A stretch of 64,000 bases of DNA from Burkholderia sp. Ax-1724 (GCF_011752995.1 NZ_VWWL01000003.1:124001-188000); one strand, 5' to 3'; positions 20,116 through 31,117 are shown, counted from the first letter of the stretch. The notes: generated by a model from the sequence alone, not told the origin. Made by a program: numbers and translations.

Positions 20116-22050
20116 TTACTGGTCGCCCGTCTGCGCGCTGCTGTCGAGCGAGCCGTAGTACTTCACCTTCGAGCGCTCGCGCAGCGCCTTCACGAAGGCT
20201 TCCGACTGCGACTGCGCGTCGATCTGCGCGATCTGCTGCTGCGCCGCGGCAAGACGCTGCGGATCGGCCGGCGCGGCGGCCACGACCTGGTTGACGCGAT
20301 AGATCGCATAGCCATCGTCGCCGAGATCGACACCGACGTAGGCCGGCAATTTCTGCGCATCCGCCTTGTAGATTGCACTCAGTGCGGCGGGCGGCACGCC
20401 CTGCGAGTCGTTGCGCGACACCTTCAGCGGCGAGGAGAAACCCGCCGTCGTCTTCGACTTCTCGAACTCGGCCAGCTTCGCGGCGCCGTCCTTGTGCGCG
20501 GCCTCGTTCGACTGGACCGCGATCACCTTCTGGCGCACCGCATCCTTGACGACATCGAATGCCGGCACCGCGGCGGGCTTGTAGTCGGTGACGTGCGCGG
20601 CGATCAGCGTGTTGCCGCCGACGTCGATCGCCTGCGTGTTGTTGTGCGCGGACACCGAATCGCTCGCGAACACGGCTGCGAGGAACTTCGCGTTGTTCAG
20701 CGGGCTGTCGGGCGGCAGCTTCGGGTCCGGCTGCGGCGTGACCGTCGCGGTCTGTACCTGCAGCTTGTACTTGTCGGCGGCCGGCTGCAGGCTCTTCGCC
20801 TTTTCGTAGACGAGCGACGTGAAGCCTTCCGAGTTGTCGGTGAACGCCTTGGCCGCCAGTTGCGTCTTCAGCTCGCCGGCGATCTGGTCCTTCACTTCGT
20901 CGAACGGCTTCGTGACCGCCGGCTTCACGTCCGTCACCTTGACGATGTGGAAACCGAAATCGGTCTGCACGATGCCGCTGATCTCGTCTTTCTTCAGCGC
21001 GAACACCGCATCGTCGAACGCCTGGCCACCCGCGATCATGCCGCGGCCGAAGTAGCCGAGATCGCCGCCCTTCGCTGCCGAGCCCGGGTCCTGCGAGTTC
21101 TGTTGGGCGATCTGCGCGAACTGGTCGGGATGCGCCTTGACTTGCGCGAGCAACTCTTCGGCCTTCTGCTTCGCCTTGGCCTTGTCGGCCGCGCTCGCGT
21201 CTTTCGGCGCCGCGATCAGGATATGGCTCGCGCGCACTTCGCCTTCGGTGCGGAAGTGCGCGATGTTGTCGTCGTAGTATTTCTTCAGGTCCGCGTCGCT
21301 CGGTTGTGCCGATGCGCTGAGTGCGGCCGGCGACATCACGATGTACTGGATCGTCGCGGTGGCCGGCGTCGCGAAATCGTTACGATGCGCGTCGTAATAC
21401 GCCTGCAGTTGCGCGTCGGTCGGCTGGATCTGCGCGGCATAGTCACGCGGATGGAACGCGATGCCCTGCACTTCACGCTGCTGCTCGGCCAGCTCGGTCA
21501 GATGCTGCGCGAGCGTCTTCGAGGTGAACGAGCTTGCCTGAATGCTCGCGGGCAGCTGCTGCATCGACAGGCTGTAGCGCACGCGCTCGTCGTACTGGTC
21601 GGGGGTCATGCCCTGCATCGCGAGCAGTTGCTTGTAGCGGTCGAGGTCGATCGAGCCGTCGGGATTCTTCAGCGACGAAATCACCGGGTCGGCCAGCAAC
21701 GCGCGGCGCACGGCTTCATCCGATGCGGTCAGGTGCAGGCGCTGCGTTTCGTCGGCTAGCACGCGCTGCTCGATCATGCCGTCGAGCATCTCGCGACGGC
21801 GCTCCGGCGTATCGAACGCCTTCATGTCGAACTGCGCGCCGAGCATCTGACGCGCGCGGTCGAGCTGCTGACGCATCGCGTCGTCGTACTCCACGCGAGT
21901 GATCTTGTGACCGTTGACGCTTGCGACGTTCGTGCTCTCGTCAAAGAAGCCGCGGAAGCCCTGAATACCCACAAAACCCAGCCCCGGCAGAATGACGAGG
22001 ACGAGCATGAACATCATCAGGCGTTGGTGGTTGCGGAAGAAATCGAGCAT
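20116..22050 (-). CDS. ppiD: Membrane-anchored periplasmic folding chaperone PpiD (SurA N-terminal / parvulin domains)
   Basis: Inner-membrane chaperone that meets proteins leaving the Sec translocon. The 644-residue protein has one N-terminal transmembrane helix (RLMMFMLVLVILPGLGFVGI, residues about 9-28), a SurA_N-like helical region, and a central parvulin domain at about 265-365 with VRASHILIAAP, DQFAQIAQQNSQDPGSAAKGGDLGYFGRG and TDFGFHIVKV. A second degenerate PPIase-like region follows. Its length is normal for PpiD. It is the last gene of the tig-clpP-clpX-lon-hupB block, separated from it by two tRNA genes and a terminator. Confidence 0.93.
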   Translation of the reverse strand: MLDFFRNHQRLMMFMLVLVILPGLGFVGIQGFRGFFDESTNVASVNGHKITRVEYDDAMRQQLDRARQMLGAQFDMKAFDTPERRREMLDGMIEQRVLADETQRLHLTASDEAVRRALLADPVISSLKNPDGSIDLDRYKQLLAMQGMTPDQYDERVRYSLSMQQLPASIQASSFTSKTLAQHLTELAEQQREVQGIAFHPRDYAAQIQPTDAQLQAYYDAHRNDFATPATATIQYIVMSPAALSASAQPSDADLKKYYDDNIAHFRTEGEVRASHILIAAPKDASAADKAKAKQKAEELLAQVKAHPDQFAQIAQQNSQDPGSAAKGGDLGYFGRGMIAGGQAFDDAVFALKKDEISGIVQTDFGFHIVKVTDVKPAVTKPFDEVKDQIAGELKTQLAAKAFTDNSEGFTSLVYEKAKSLQPAADKYKLQVQTATVTPQPDPKLPPDSPLNNAKFLAAVFASDSVSAHNNTQAIDVGGNTLIAAHVTDYKPAAVPAFDVVKDAVRQKVIAVQSNEAAHKDGAAKLAEFEKSKTTAGFSSPLKVSRNDSQGVPPAALSAIYKADAQKLPAYVGVDLGDDGYAIYRVNQVVAAAPADPQRLAAAQQQIAQIDAQSQSEAFVKALRERSKVKYYGSLDSSAQTGDQ

Positions 22051-22097
22051 GCGTGAGGGGTGCCAAAAACAGAACGCCCGATCTTACAACAGCGGGC

Positions 22098-22127
22098 AAT
22101 AAAAAAGGCGAACCGGAGTTCGCCTTT
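22098..22127 (-). terminator. Terminator of the tRNA pair
   Basis: Hairpin AAAGGCGAAC-CGGA-GTTCGCCTTT; read on the minus strand it ends in a T run, ten bases past the 3' end of tRNA-Asp. Confidence 0.85.
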
Positions 22128-22136
22128 CGTGGATAC

Positions 22137-22213
22137 TGGCGGAGTGGACGGGACTCGAACCCGCGACCCCCGGCGTGACAGGCCGGTATTCTAACCGACT
22201 GAACTACCACTCC
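22137..22213 (-). tRNA. tRNA-Asp (GTC)
   Basis: 77 bases including an encoded CCA. Acceptor stem GGAGTGG/CCACTCC, T-loop TTCGAGT, anticodon loop CCTGTCACG-type context with GTC. It lies 57 bp downstream of tRNA-Val on the same strand, probably in one transcript. Confidence 0.97.
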
Positions 22214-22270
22214 TTATACTGCGCTTTTGCTGCATTCGCTGCCTGAAATACGGCTGCCGAATCATGAAAC

Positions 22271-22346
22271 TGGTGGGTGCTGAGAGGCTCGAACTCCCGA
22301 CCTACGCCTTGTAAGGGCGCCGCTCTACCAACTGAGCTAAGCACCC
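22271..22346 (-). tRNA. tRNA-Val (TAC)
   Basis: 76 bases with encoded CCA. Acceptor GGGTGCT pairs AGCACCC, D-arm GCTCAGTTGGTAGAGC, anticodon loop CTTACAA with TAC, T-arm GGGAGTTCGAGCCTCTC. First of two tRNAs downstream of hupB. Confidence 0.97.
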
Positions 22347-22460
22347 GTTTCGTGATTCAGTGCTTCATTCCTTGCTGCCGATGTTTATGCCGATTTACGC
22401 GCCCGATCCGCGATCCGATCAAGCAACCTATTTCAGGCGATTCCTCAAGCAGCAAGCCCG

Positions 22461-22733
22461 TTAGTTTAGCGCATCCTTCAGCGCTTTGCCAGGCCTAAAT
22501 TTGGGAACTTTCGCGGCCTTGATGTTGATCTCGGCGCCAGTGCGCGGATTCCGACCGGTGCGCGCAATACGCCTGCCGACTGCGAACGTGCCAAAACCGA
22601 CCAGCGTCACCGAATCGCCCTTCTTCAACGTACCTTTGACGCCGGTAATCACGGCATCGAGTGCACGGCCTGCCGCAGCTTTCGAAATATCGGCCTGCTG
22701 CGCAATGTGATCGATCAATTCCGTCTTGTTCAT
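22461..22733 (-). CDS. hupB: Nucleoid protein HU, beta type
   Basis: Histone-like dimeric DNA-bending protein. The 90 residues start [26 protein letters not shown] and include the hallmark [14 protein letters not shown] and the beta-arm [14 protein letters not shown] with the intercalating Pro. Length and sequence are typical. It lies downstream of lon, as in many proteobacteria, but has its own strong promoter at 22820-22848 and a terminator separates it from lon. Confidence 0.97.
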   Translation of the reverse strand: MNKTELIDHIAQQADISKAAAGRALDAVITGVKGTLKKGDSVTLVGFGTFAVGRRIARTGRNPRTGAEINIKAAKVPKFRPGKALKDALN

Positions 22734-22819
22734 TCCTGTCCCCCGAGAATGTGTATGGAATCGTGATGGCGCTTTCCAGCGCCTGCTTCACGCGACCGGC
22801 GGCAATGCCGGGCCGGCTC

Positions 22820-22848
22820 ATTAGAATTAGCCGAAACCCTCGTGTCAA
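22820..22848 (-). promoter_or_regulatory. Strong sigma-70 promoter of hupB
   Basis: Minus strand TTGACA (22843-22848), exactly 17 bp, then TCTAAT (22820-22825): consensus -35 and five of six at -10. About 90 bp upstream of the hupB start. Confidence 0.8.
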
Positions 22849-23022
22849 GCGGGGTTGAGCCGGATGAGCGCTGTTTTGGAAGCGCTTTTCGATCAGCCAA
22901 TATTGCGACGGCTGGCTCGACGGTGTGCGTGTTTGCGATGAATCGCTGTTCGCGCTTTCAGCGTCTCTTTGAAGTGAGCGTGCAAGACACTCACGGGACT
23001 TTATGAACTTCGCGCAGGCAAT

Positions 23023-23054
23023 AAAAAACCCGCGGCCGTAACCGCGGGTTTTTT
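23023..23054 (-). terminator. Terminator of lon
   Basis: Stem AAAAAACCCGCGG / CCGCGGGTTTTTT with a 6-base loop, about 50 bp after the lon stop; symmetrical, so it would work in either direction. Confidence 0.92.
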
Positions 23055-23105
23055 GCTTCAGCCGAGCACTTCGCAACCGAATGCTTTAGCGTGTTCTCGC
23101 GAGCG

Positions 23106-25526
23106 TCAGTGCTTCACGACTTCCGTTGCGGAATCCTTGCCTGGCTCGGCCGCGACAGGCGCTGCCGGCTTCGGCTCTTCTTCTGGCAACGGTTGCGGCA
23201 CACGTTCGAGCGCCAGTTCGAGCACCTTGTCGATCCAGCGGACCGGCACGATTTCGATCGCGTTCTTCACGTTGTCCGGAATCTCGGTCAAGTCCTTGAC
23301 GTTCTCCTCCGGAATCAGCACGAGCTTGATGCCGCCGCGATGCGCCGCGAGCAGCTTCTCCTTCAGGCCGCCGATCGGCAGAACTTCGCCACGCAACGTG
23401 ATTTCACCCGTCATCGCGACATCGGCACGCACCGGAATACCGGTCAGCACCGACACCAGCGCGGTCGTCATCGCGATACCGGCCGAAGGACCATCTTTCG
23501 GCGTCGCGCCTTCCGGCACGTGGATGTGAATGTCCTGCTTCTCGAACGCTTCGTCCTTGATGCCAAGACGACGCGAACGCGAACGCACGACCGAGCGCGC
23601 CGCTTCGACGGATTCCTTCATCACGTCGCCGAGCGAACCCGTGCGGATCACATTGCCCTTGCCCGGCATCACTGCGGCTTCGATGGTCAACAGATCGCCG
23701 CCCACTTCCGTCCACGCGAGACCCGTGACCTGGCCCACCTGATTTTCCTTTGCGGCCAGACCGAAGTCGTACTTGCGCACGCCGAGGAAGGTGTCGAGGT
23801 TACTGCCGTCGACCTTCACCGCGCCTTCGGCCTTCTTCAGCAGAAGCATCTTCACGACCTTGCGGCAGATCTTCGACACTTCACGCTCGAGCGAACGCAC
23901 GCCCGCTTCACGCGTGTAGTAGCGAATGATGTCGCGGATCGCGGTTTCCGTCACTTCGATCTCCCCATCCTTGAGACCGTTGTTCTTCTTCTGCTTCGGC
24001 AACAGGTAACGCTGCGCGATGCTGACTTTCTCGTCTTCCGTATAACCCGACAGACGGATCACTTCCATCCGGTCGAGCAGCGGCGGCGGAATGTTCAGCG
24101 AGTTCGACGTCGCCACGAACATCACGTCCGACAGATCGAAGTCGACCTCGACGTAGTGATCGGCGAACGTGTGGTTCTGTTCCGGATCGAGCACTTCGAG
24201 CAGCGCCGACGACGGATCGCCGCGGAAATCCTGGCCCATCTTGTCGACTTCGTCGAGCAGGAAGAGCGGATTGCGCACGCCGACCTTGGTCAGGCTCTGC
24301 AGGATCTTGCCCGGCATCGAGCCGATGTACGTACGACGATGGCCACGAATCTCGGCTTCGTCACGCACGCCGCCCAACGCCATGCGCACGAACTTGCGGT
24401 TCGTCGCGCGCGCGATCGACTGGCCGAGCGAAGTCTTGCCCACGCCCGGGGGCCCGACGAGGCACAGGATCGGCGCCTTGACCTTGTCGACACGTTGCTG
24501 GACCGCGAGATATTCGAGAATGCGTTCCTTCACCTTCTCGAGACCGAAGTGGTCTTCGTCGAGCACGCGTTCTGCATTCGAGAGGTCGTTGTTGACCTTG
24601 CTCTTCTTGCGCCACGGCAAGCCGATCAGCGTGTCGATATAGTTGCGCACGACGGTCGCTTCCGCCGACATCGGCGACATCAGCTTGAGCTTCTTCAGCT
24701 CGGCGTCGGCCTTCTTCTTCGCTTCCTTCGGCATACGCGCGGCCGTGATGCGTTTCTCGAGTTCTTCGAGGTCCGCACCTTCCTCGCCTTCGCCGAGTTC
24801 CTTCTGGATCGCCTTGACCTGTTCGTTCAGGTAGTACTCGCGCTGGCTCTTCTCCATCTGACGCTTCACGCGCCCGCGGATGCGCTTTTCGACCTGCAGG
24901 ATGTCGATCTCGGCTTCGAGTTGCGCGAGCAGATGCTCGAGCCGCTCGATCACCGGGAACATCTCGAGGATGTGCTGCTTCTGGTCGAGCTTGAGCGGCA
25001 GATGCGCCGCGATCGTGTCGGCAAGACGCCCGGCCTCGTCGATGCCCGACAGCGAGGTCAGGATCTCCGGCGGGATCTTCTTGTTCAGCTTCACATACTG
25101 GTCGAACTGCGACACGATCGCGCGGCGCAGCGCTTCGGTTTCAGCGCTGTCGGCGTGGTCGGGTTCGAGCGGCATGACTTCGCACGAGAATTGCGTTTCC
25201 TGCTCTTCGATGGAAAGCGTCTTCGCGCGCTGCAAGCCTTCGACGAGCACCTTCACGGTGCCGTCGGGCAGCTTCAGCATCTGCAGGATGTTGGCAACAC
25301 ACCCTACTTCGTACATGTCCTTTTCGGTCGGCTCGTCTTTCGCAGCCGTTTTCTGGGCGACGAGCATGATGTGCTTGCCGCCTTCCATCGCTGCTTCGAG
25401 AGCCTTGATCGACTTCGGGCGGCCTACGAAGAGCGGAATCACCATGTGCGGGAAAACGACTACGTCGCGCAGCGGGAGCAGCGGCAGCGTAATGCGTTCC
25501 GGCGGGAGGAGTTGGGTTCCTGACAT
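23106..25526 (-). CDS. lon: ATP-dependent serine protease Lon
   Basis: Cytoplasmic AAA+ protease that degrades misfolded and regulatory proteins. The 806-residue protein has the N-terminal substrate-binding domain ([23 protein letters not shown]), a coiled-coil middle region, Walker [14 protein letters not shown] near residue 360, Walker [11 protein letters not shown], and the Ser-Lys protease domain with the nucleophile in [13 protein letters not shown] near residue 680 and the lysine in [14 protein letters not shown]. Length is normal. It lies downstream of clpX but after a terminator, so it is transcribed separately. Confidence 0.98.
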   Translation of the reverse strand: MSGTQLLPPERITLPLLPLRDVVVFPHMVIPLFVGRPKSIKALEAAMEGGKHIMLVAQKTAAKDEPTEKDMYEVGCVANILQMLKLPDGTVKVLVEGLQRAKTLSIEEQETQFSCEVMPLEPDHADSAETEALRRAIVSQFDQYVKLNKKIPPEILTSLSGIDEAGRLADTIAAHLPLKLDQKQHILEMFPVIERLEHLLAQLEAEIDILQVEKRIRGRVKRQMEKSQREYYLNEQVKAIQKELGEGEEGADLEELEKRITAARMPKEAKKKADAELKKLKLMSPMSAEATVVRNYIDTLIGLPWRKKSKVNNDLSNAERVLDEDHFGLEKVKERILEYLAVQQRVDKVKAPILCLVGPPGVGKTSLGQSIARATNRKFVRMALGGVRDEAEIRGHRRTYIGSMPGKILQSLTKVGVRNPLFLLDEVDKMGQDFRGDPSSALLEVLDPEQNHTFADHYVEVDFDLSDVMFVATSNSLNIPPPLLDRMEVIRLSGYTEDEKVSIAQRYLLPKQKKNNGLKDGEIEVTETAIRDIIRYYTREAGVRSLEREVSKICRKVVKMLLLKKAEGAVKVDGSNLDTFLGVRKYDFGLAAKENQVGQVTGLAWTEVGGDLLTIEAAVMPGKGNVIRTGSLGDVMKESVEAARSVVRSRSRRLGIKDEAFEKQDIHIHVPEGATPKDGPSAGIAMTTALVSVLTGIPVRADVAMTGEITLRGEVLPIGGLKEKLLAAHRGGIKLVLIPEENVKDLTEIPDNVKNAIEIVPVRWIDKVLELALERVPQPLPEEEPKPAAPVAAEPGKDSATEVVKH

Positions 25527-25559
25527 TTCATTTCCCCATGAGTGGAATCAGTTCGTTCG

Positions 25560-25588
25560 ATAGGTGAGGCCAGCAGAAAATATTGCAA
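25560..25588 (-). promoter_or_regulatory. Candidate lon promoter
   Basis: Minus strand TTGCAA, 17 bp, ACCTAT; about 35 bp upstream of the start. The -10 is poor. CTTGCAA also resembles a sigma-32 -35 element, which would fit heat-shock control of lon, but the matching -10 is not convincing. Confidence 0.3.
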
Positions 25589-25673
25589 GCCTTCGCGTGT
25601 GGGAAAAGTTCAGAGACTCCGAAGATTCAATGACTCCATAGTGAAAACAATCAGCCTGACCACACGATAAACG

Positions 25674-25708
25674 AAAAAGCCGTTCACGTCGCCATGAACG
25701 GCCTTTTT
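25674..25708 (-). terminator. Terminator of clpX
   Basis: Hairpin AAAAAGCCGTTCA / TGAACGGCCTTTTT with an 8-base loop and a single-base bulge, about 20 bp after the clpX stop. Confidence 0.85.
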
Positions 25709-25726
25709 GCAGAACTCTAAAGCCGA

Positions 25727-26998
25727 TCAGTTCGAACCCGCGACCTTCGGCGCGTCTTCGTAGATCAGCAGCGGTTTGCCGTCGCCATCGATGACGTTGT
25801 CGTCGATGATGACCTTGCTGACGCCTTTCATTTGCGGCAGGTCGTACATCACGTCGAGCAACGCCTGTTCCAGAATGGAGCGCAGACCCCGCGCGCCCGT
25901 CTTGCGGCGGATCGCCTTGCGCGCCACGGCCTGCAGCGCGGCGGGCCGGATCTCGAGTTCGACACGCTCCATGTTGAAGAGCTTGTGATACTGCTTGACC
26001 AGCGCGTTCTTCGGTTCGACGAGAATTTTCATCAGCGCCGCTTCGTCGAGCTTGCCGAGCGTGGCAACCACCGGCAAACGACCAATCAGTTCAGGAATCA
26101 GGCCGAACTTGATCAGGTCTTCCGGCTCCACTTCACGCAGCACTTCGCCGGCGTCGCGATCCTGCTTGCTCTTCACGCTTGCGCCGAAGCCGATGCCGGT
26201 TTTCTCGGTGCGATCGACGATAACCTTTTCGAGGCCGTCGAACGCGCCGCCGCAGATGAACAGAATGTTCGTCGTGTCGACCTGGATGAAGTCTTGATTC
26301 GGATGCTTACGACCACCTTGCGGCGGCACCGACGCCATCGTGCCTTCGACCAGCTTCAGCAAAGCCTGCTGCACGCCCTCGCCCGACACGTCGCGCGTGA
26401 TGGACGGGTTGTCGGACTTGCGGCTGATCTTGTCGATTTCGTCGATGTAGACAATGCCGCGCTGCGCCTTGTCCACTTCGTAATTGCAGTTTTGCAGCAG
26501 CTTCTGAATGATGTTCTCGACGTCTTCGCCGACGTAGCCGGCCTCCGTCAGCGTGGTTGCGTCGGCAATCACGAACGGGACGTTCAGAAGGCGTGCCAGC
26601 GTCTGCGCGAGCAGCGTCTTGCCGGAGCCGGTCGGGCCGATCAGCAAGATGTTGCTCTTCGAGAGTTCGATCTCGTCTTTCTTGTCGAGATGCTTGAGAC
26701 GCTTGTAGTGGTTGTAGACCGCGACGGCGAGAATCTTCTTCGCGCGCTCCTGGCCGATCACGTATTGATCGAGAATTTCGCGAATTTCCTGCGGAGTCGG
26801 CAGGTCGGACTTCGACAAGCCCGCCTCGATTCCCGCACCCGCCGCTTCGTCGCGAATGATCTCGTTGCACAGGTCGATACATTCATCGCAGATGAACACC
26901 GACGGGCCAGCAATCAGTTTCTTTACCTCATGCTGGCTCTTGCCGCAAAACGAGCAATACAACAGCTTTTCGCTGTTAGAACCTTTCTTGTCCGCCAT
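25727..26998 (-). CDS. clpX: ATP-dependent Clp protease ATP-binding subunit ClpX
   Basis: AAA+ unfoldase that feeds substrates to ClpP. The 423 residues have the N-terminal zinc-binding domain (CSFCG ... CDECIDLC), Walker A GPTGSGKT near 120, the pore loop GYVG in [12 protein letters not shown], Walker [11 protein letters not shown], and sensor-2 motif [10 protein letters not shown] near the C-terminus. Family-normal length. It is 197 bp downstream of clpP on the same strand with no hairpin between them, so a clpPX transcript is likely. Confidence 0.98.
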   Translation of the reverse strand: MADKKGSNSEKLLYCSFCGKSQHEVKKLIAGPSVFICDECIDLCNEIIRDEAAGAGIEAGLSKSDLPTPQEIREILDQYVIGQERAKKILAVAVYNHYKRLKHLDKKDEIELSKSNILLIGPTGSGKTLLAQTLARLLNVPFVIADATTLTEAGYVGEDVENIIQKLLQNCNYEVDKAQRGIVYIDEIDKISRKSDNPSITRDVSGEGVQQALLKLVEGTMASVPPQGGRKHPNQDFIQVDTTNILFICGGAFDGLEKVIVDRTEKTGIGFGASVKSKQDRDAGEVLREVEPEDLIKFGLIPELIGRLPVVATLGKLDEAALMKILVEPKNALVKQYHKLFNMERVELEIRPAALQAVARKAIRRKTGARGLRSILEQALLDVMYDLPQMKGVSKVIIDDNVIDGDGKPLLIYEDAPKVAGSN

Positions 26999-27195
26999 AG
27001 ATGTGTGAGCCTCCGGACACCGGATTACATGATACGCCGTTTGCCCCCGCCTCGCAGTTCGGGCAAGACAGGGCTAGTGAGCAAGATAACGGCGTTTGCC
27101 GCAGACGCCCGGACGGATGTTGACCATTTCACAACCGAGCCGATGACGTTTTTGCCCCAATTCTGGACAAAACAGCGGGGCAACACCGTACCAGA

Positions 27196-27849
27196 TCAAG
27201 GACGCTTGTGCGCGACCTGATCGACGAGGCCGTAGGCTTGCGCATCATCGCCGGACATGAAATTGTCGCGATCCGTGTCGCGCGCGATGCGCTCCACGGG
27301 TTGACCCGTATGGTGTGCGAGCAGATGATTCAGCCGATCCTTCAAATACAGAATCTCGCGTGCCTGGATTTCGATGTCCGACGCCTGGCCGCGCGCACCG
27401 CCGAGCGGCTGGTGAATCATCACGCGCGAATTCGGCAGCGCAAAGCGCTTACCCTTCGCGCCGGCTGCCAGCAGGAACGCGCCCATGCTCGCCGCGAGCC
27501 CCATGCACAGCGTCGACACGTCGGGCTTGATGAATTGCATCGTATCGTAGATCGCCATACCCGCCGACACGGAGCCGCCGGGGCTGTTGATGTAGAACGA
27601 GATGTCCTTGTCCGGATTCTCGCTTTCGAGAAACAGCATCTGCGCGACGACGAGATTGGCCGTCTGGTCGTTCACTTCGCCCACGAGGAACACGATGCGT
27701 TCCTTCAGCAGACGCGAATAGATATCGTACGAGCGCTCGCCCCGGCCGCTCGTTTCCACGACGATCGGCACCAGACCGAGTGCCTGCGCTTCGAGATCCC
27801 GGGACGACTGGGAGGTCAACGTGTCCAGCATTTGGGCGCGAAAGGTCAT
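27196..27849 (-). CDS. clpP: ATP-dependent Clp protease proteolytic subunit ClpP
   Basis: Tetradecameric serine protease chamber that works with ClpX. The 217-residue protein has the nucleophile Ser121 in [11 protein letters not shown], His146 in MIHQP, and the Asp of TDRDNF (about 195), plus [23 protein letters not shown] at 27849 is chosen: the open frame continues 36 codons upstream without family sequence. It lies between tig and clpX, the standard order in proteobacteria. Confidence 0.97.
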   Translation of the reverse strand: MTFRAQMLDTLTSQSSRDLEAQALGLVPIVVETSGRGERSYDIYSRLLKERIVFLVGEVNDQTANLVVAQMLFLESENPDKDISFYINSPGGSVSAGMAIYDTMQFIKPDVSTLCMGLAASMGAFLLAAGAKGKRFALPNSRVMIHQPLGGARGQASDIEIQAREILYLKDRLNHLLAHHTGQPVERIARDTDRDNFMSGDDAQAYGLVDQVAHKRP

Positions 27850-27982
27850 GCAATGGATCCTTGTCTGGAAATATTCTGGATGTAGATGCGAGACAGGTTG
27901 GTGCGACGAGCCCGTATTCAAGTGCACGATCGGTGCGTGCGCGCCGCGCGATCGCATGCGGCACTACGCATCTTCACAGCAC

Positions 27983-28026
27983 AAAAAAACGGCGTGCGGG
28001 CCGTCGCTCCGACAGCCGGCACGCCG
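27983..28026 (-). terminator. Terminator of tig
   Basis: Stem CGGCGTGC / GCACGCCG enclosing a second small hairpin, followed on the minus strand by seven T. It lies 15 bp past the tig stop and separates tig from clpPX. Confidence 0.8.
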
Positions 28027-28040
28027 CGTTGCAGCGACGC

Positions 28041-29387
28041 TTAAGCTTGCGCCGTTGCGTTTGCCAGTTCTTCGAAGCTCACCACCTTGTCCGTTACCTT
28101 GGCCTTGCCGAGGACGAAATCGACGACGTTGGCTTCAACGACGTACGCTTCCATTTCAGCAAGACGTTGCTGGTTGGAATAATACCAGCGGACGACTTCC
28201 TTCGGGTCTTCGTAGCTTTTCGCGAATTCGTCGACTTCGGCGCGGATCTGCTCCGGCTTCGCCTGCAGTTCGTTAGCCTTCACGAGTTCGGCCAGCACGA
28301 GGCCCAGCTTGACGCGACGCTCTGCCTGCTCCTTGAACATCGCGGCCGGGATCGGCGCGTCCTTCGCGTTCGGCACGCCGCGCTGCTCCAGATCCTGGCG
28401 AGCCATCGCCACGAGGCGCTCCTGATCCTGTTCGATCAGCGCGTTCGGCACGTCGAGTTCCGAGATCTTCAGCAGCGCGTCCATCACCTGGTTCTTGACG
28501 ATGGCTTGCGTGCGACGCTTCGCTTCGCGTTCGAGGTTGTCCTTGATTTCGGTGCGCATCTTGGTCAGATCGCCGTCTTCGATGCCGAGCGACTTCGCGA
28601 ATTCAGCGTCGACTTCCGGCAGGTGCGCCCACTCGATCTTCTTCATCGTGACCGTGAATTGCGCCGTCTTGCCCGCCACGTCCTTGCCGTGGTAGTCGTC
28701 CGGGAACTTCAGGTCGAATTCCTTCGCCTCGCCGACCTTCAGGCCGAGCGCCGCCGTTTCGAACTCCGGCAGCATGCGGCCTTCGCCGAGCACGAATGCG
28801 AAGTCTTCGGCGCTGCCGCCCTGGAATGCTTCGCCGTCGAGCTTGCCGACGAAGTCGACCGTCACGCGGTCGCCGTCTTTAGCCGCCGTGTCCGCGCCGC
28901 CGTCGCCGTGCTCGCCGGCTTCGCCGCGAGCGTGGAAGTGCACGCGCTGCTTGCGCAGGATGTCCAGCGTGCGGTCGATTTCTTCTTCGCTGATCGTGGT
29001 CGTGGTGCGCTCGATTTCAGCCTCGGCGACGTCGCCCAGCTTCACTTCCGGATACACCTCGAAGGTCGCGTCGAACGCGTAGCTGCCTTCCACGGCCTCG
29101 GCCTTCGGCGCGAAGCTCGGCTGGCCCGCGACGCGCAGGTTCTCCGTGCGGCTGATGTCGAAGAATTCCTTGCCGACCTTGTCGCTCAGCACTTCGGCTT
29201 CCACCTGACCCGAATACTGTTGCGTCACCATTTTGAGCGGCACCTTGCCCGGGCGGAAACCCGGCATGCGCACGTTCTTCGCGAGTTGACGGATACGCGA
29301 ATCCACTTCCTTCTGCACGGCATCCTTCGGCAGGGAAATCGTCACGCGGCGTTCGAGCTTGCCGAGGTTTTCAACAACGTTTGCCAT
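28041..29387 (-). CDS. tig: Trigger factor (ribosome-associated chaperone)
   Basis: Binds nascent chains at the ribosome exit and catalyses prolyl isomerisation. The 448-residue protein has the ribosome-docking motif [11 protein letters not shown] near residue 45, an FKBP-type PPIase domain at about 165-255 ([25 protein letters not shown]) and a C-terminal helical chaperone domain. It is slightly longer than the E. coli protein because of an acidic glycine-rich stretch ([18 protein letters not shown]) ahead of the FKBP domain. First gene of the folding/proteolysis block. Confidence 0.97.
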   Translation of the reverse strand: MANVVENLGKLERRVTISLPKDAVQKEVDSRIRQLAKNVRMPGFRPGKVPLKMVTQQYSGQVEAEVLSDKVGKEFFDISRTENLRVAGQPSFAPKAEAVEGSYAFDATFEVYPEVKLGDVAEAEIERTTTTISEEEIDRTLDILRKQRVHFHARGEAGEHGDGGADTAAKDGDRVTVDFVGKLDGEAFQGGSAEDFAFVLGEGRMLPEFETAALGLKVGEAKEFDLKFPDDYHGKDVAGKTAQFTVTMKKIEWAHLPEVDAEFAKSLGIEDGDLTKMRTEIKDNLEREAKRRTQAIVKNQVMDALLKISELDVPNALIEQDQERLVAMARQDLEQRGVPNAKDAPIPAAMFKEQAERRVKLGLVLAELVKANELQAKPEQIRAEVDEFAKSYEDPKEVVRWYYSNQQRLAEMEAYVVEANVVDFVLGKAKVTDKVVSFEELANATAQA

Positions 29388-29908
29388 GGCTTCAATCGTC
29401 CTAAAATTATTCGAGCGAATCAGTTATATCTTCTCCGTGCCGCTGCTCGATGTCGCTTCGCGCCGATTGCGCTGCGATTGCATCGATCTCGCGCCTGCGC
29501 CGCGGGCTGCAGGCCGCCGGCAGCACGGTTGAGTCCAAAGAGCCGAATATTTTAGCAAACTATTTGCGCGCTTAGCCGGGATTCGATGATTGCATCGATT
29601 TTTCCCCGCATTCAGGCCGCTTTGTGGGCCATTTCGCGGTGTTTTTCGCCTGCATGGCGCCGTTTTTCGAATGCCCTCCTGATGTCGCCGAGCAAGCCCC
29701 TCGTACTCGTGCGCGAGCGCTTGACGAACTTGCGTTCGAGCGCATGCGACTGCCGTGTCTTTCCGGCCGATTCCGCCTATGCCGTTCGACATATTCAGCC
29801 GACGCGCCCATGCTGCTAAGCTAACGACCTCGGTTGGGCCTGCCCATCGCCGACTCGCTTCACCCGCCGCGCCATTGCTCACAACGACTCAAATTTTTCA
29901 GAGACACC
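29388..29908. other. Divergent intergenic region, tig / glycerate kinase
   Basis: About 520 bp. On the minus strand a TAAAAT box near 29551 in an AT-rich patch is a possible tig -10, without a good -35. Minus and plus ORFs here (for example 29424-29882) have no family resemblance. No hairpin terminator was seen. Confidence 0.4.
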
Positions 29909-31054
29909 ATGCCGAACTCGTCGCCCTCGCCCGTCATCGTCATCGCTCCCGATTCATTCAAAGGCTCGCTCAGCGCAGAACAGGTCGCGCAGGCGATTGC
30001 ATCCGGCATCCAGCGCGCGCGCGCCGACGCCAGCGTGCGCATCTGCCCGATGGCCGACGGCGGCGAAGGCACGCTCGACGCCATGCTCGCGAGCGGCGGC
30101 GAACGCCGCTCGCTGAGTGTGCGCGGCGCGGCGGGCCCCTTGCGTGAAGCGCTTACGGGCTTGCTCGCGGACGGCAGCGCGATCGTCGAAACGGCCGAGA
30201 TCGTCGGCATTACGGACCCCGTGGGAATGGGCGTGCCCGTCGAGGCGCGCAGCACCTACGGCATGGGTGAAGCGATTCGCGCGCTGCTCGATGCCGGCGT
30301 GCGGCGCTTTTTCGTGGCGCTGGGCGGCAGCAGCACGAACGACGGCGGCGCGGGTCTCCTGACCGGCCTCGGCCTGAAGCTGTTCGACGCGCAGGACAAC
30401 GAGCTCGAAGGTACGCCCGAACAGCTCGCCCATGTGGCGCGCGTCGACGTTTCGCAACTCGACGCGCGGCTCGCCGACACGAACTTCGTCGGCATGTCGG
30501 ACGTGGACAATCCGCTGACCGGCGAGCACGGCGCAACCGCCGTCTTCGGCCCACAGAAAGGCGTCAAACCGGAACAGGTCGCACCGATCAACGCCGCGCT
30601 CGCGCGTTTTGCCGATCTGCTCGAAGCCGCGCTCGGGCGCACCGCGCGCGATCAGCCGGGCGCGGGCGCGGCCGGCGGCCTGGGCTTCGCACTGCACATG
30701 CTCGGCGCGCAGTTCGAGCCCGGCGCGGAAACGGTCGCGCGGCAACTCGGGCTCGATGCCGCGCTCGCGGGCGCCGACTGGCTAATTACGGGCGAAGGCC
30801 GCTCGGACGTGCAAACGCTGCACGGCAAGGCGCCCTTCATCGCCTGCGCCCATGCACGTGCCGCGGGTGTGCCCGCCACGCTGCTCTCGGGCGCCGTCGA
30901 TCCCGCCGCGTTGCCGCGCCTTGCCGAACACTTCAGCGGCTGCTTTTCGCCGGCACCGGGGCCGATCACGCTCGACGTGGCGATTCGCGATGCTGCACGC
31001 CTGCTCGCCAACGAAGCTGAACAGCTGACCCGATTGAAATACGGCGTGCGTTGA
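29909..31054 (+). CDS. Glycerate kinase (GlxK/GarK family)
   Basis: Phosphorylates D-glycerate with ATP, feeding glyoxylate or sugar-acid catabolism into glycolysis. The 381-residue product has the family N-terminus VIVIAPDSFKGSLSAEQVAQAI, MADGGEGTLDAML, the ALGGSSTNDGGAGLLTGLG active-site segment and ITGEGRSDVQTLHGKAP. MPNSSPSP at 29909 is the family-like start. Whether it makes 2- or 3-phosphoglycerate cannot be judged. A MarR regulator follows 63 bp downstream on the same strand. Confidence 0.95.
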   Translation: MPNSSPSPVIVIAPDSFKGSLSAEQVAQAIASGIQRARADASVRICPMADGGEGTLDAMLASGGERRSLSVRGAAGPLREALTGLLADGSAIVETAEIVGITDPVGMGVPVEARSTYGMGEAIRALLDAGVRRFFVALGGSSTNDGGAGLLTGLGLKLFDAQDNELEGTPEQLAHVARVDVSQLDARLADTNFVGMSDVDNPLTGEHGATAVFGPQKGVKPEQVAPINAALARFADLLEAALGRTARDQPGAGAAGGLGFALHMLGAQFEPGAETVARQLGLDAALAGADWLITGEGRSDVQTLHGKAPFIACAHARAAGVPATLLSGAVDPAALPRLAEHFSGCFSPAPGPITLDVAIRDAARLLANEAEQLTRLKYGVR

Positions 31055-31117
31055 CCCGCGCAACGGCTGCGGCAACAATCACGACGCCACGACCGCTCCA
31101 CTCACTACGGGACGACC

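Larger units (their letters stand above)
22734..23105. other. lon-hupB intergenic region
   Basis: About 370 bp holding the lon terminator (23023-23054) and the hupB promoter (22820-22848), with an 85-base leader to hupB. No gene is supported; the 193-codon minus ORF crossing it (22495-23076) is largely a shifted hupB frame. Confidence 0.6.

Noticed and set aside
20077..21759. 560-codon plus-strand ORF opposite ppiD
   Set aside because: Mirror frame, composition dominated by Arg and Leu; the minus frame is PpiD.
22495..23076. 193-codon minus ORF over the hupB leader and gene
   Set aside because: Most of it is hupB in a shifted frame, and it reads through the lon terminator.
23091..25523. 810-codon plus-strand ORF opposite lon
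   Set aside because: Same mirror effect; the minus frame is a full Lon protease.
29424..29882. 152-codon minus ORF upstream of tig
   Set aside because: Arg/Ser-rich, no family resemblance, no good ribosome site; treated as intergenic.
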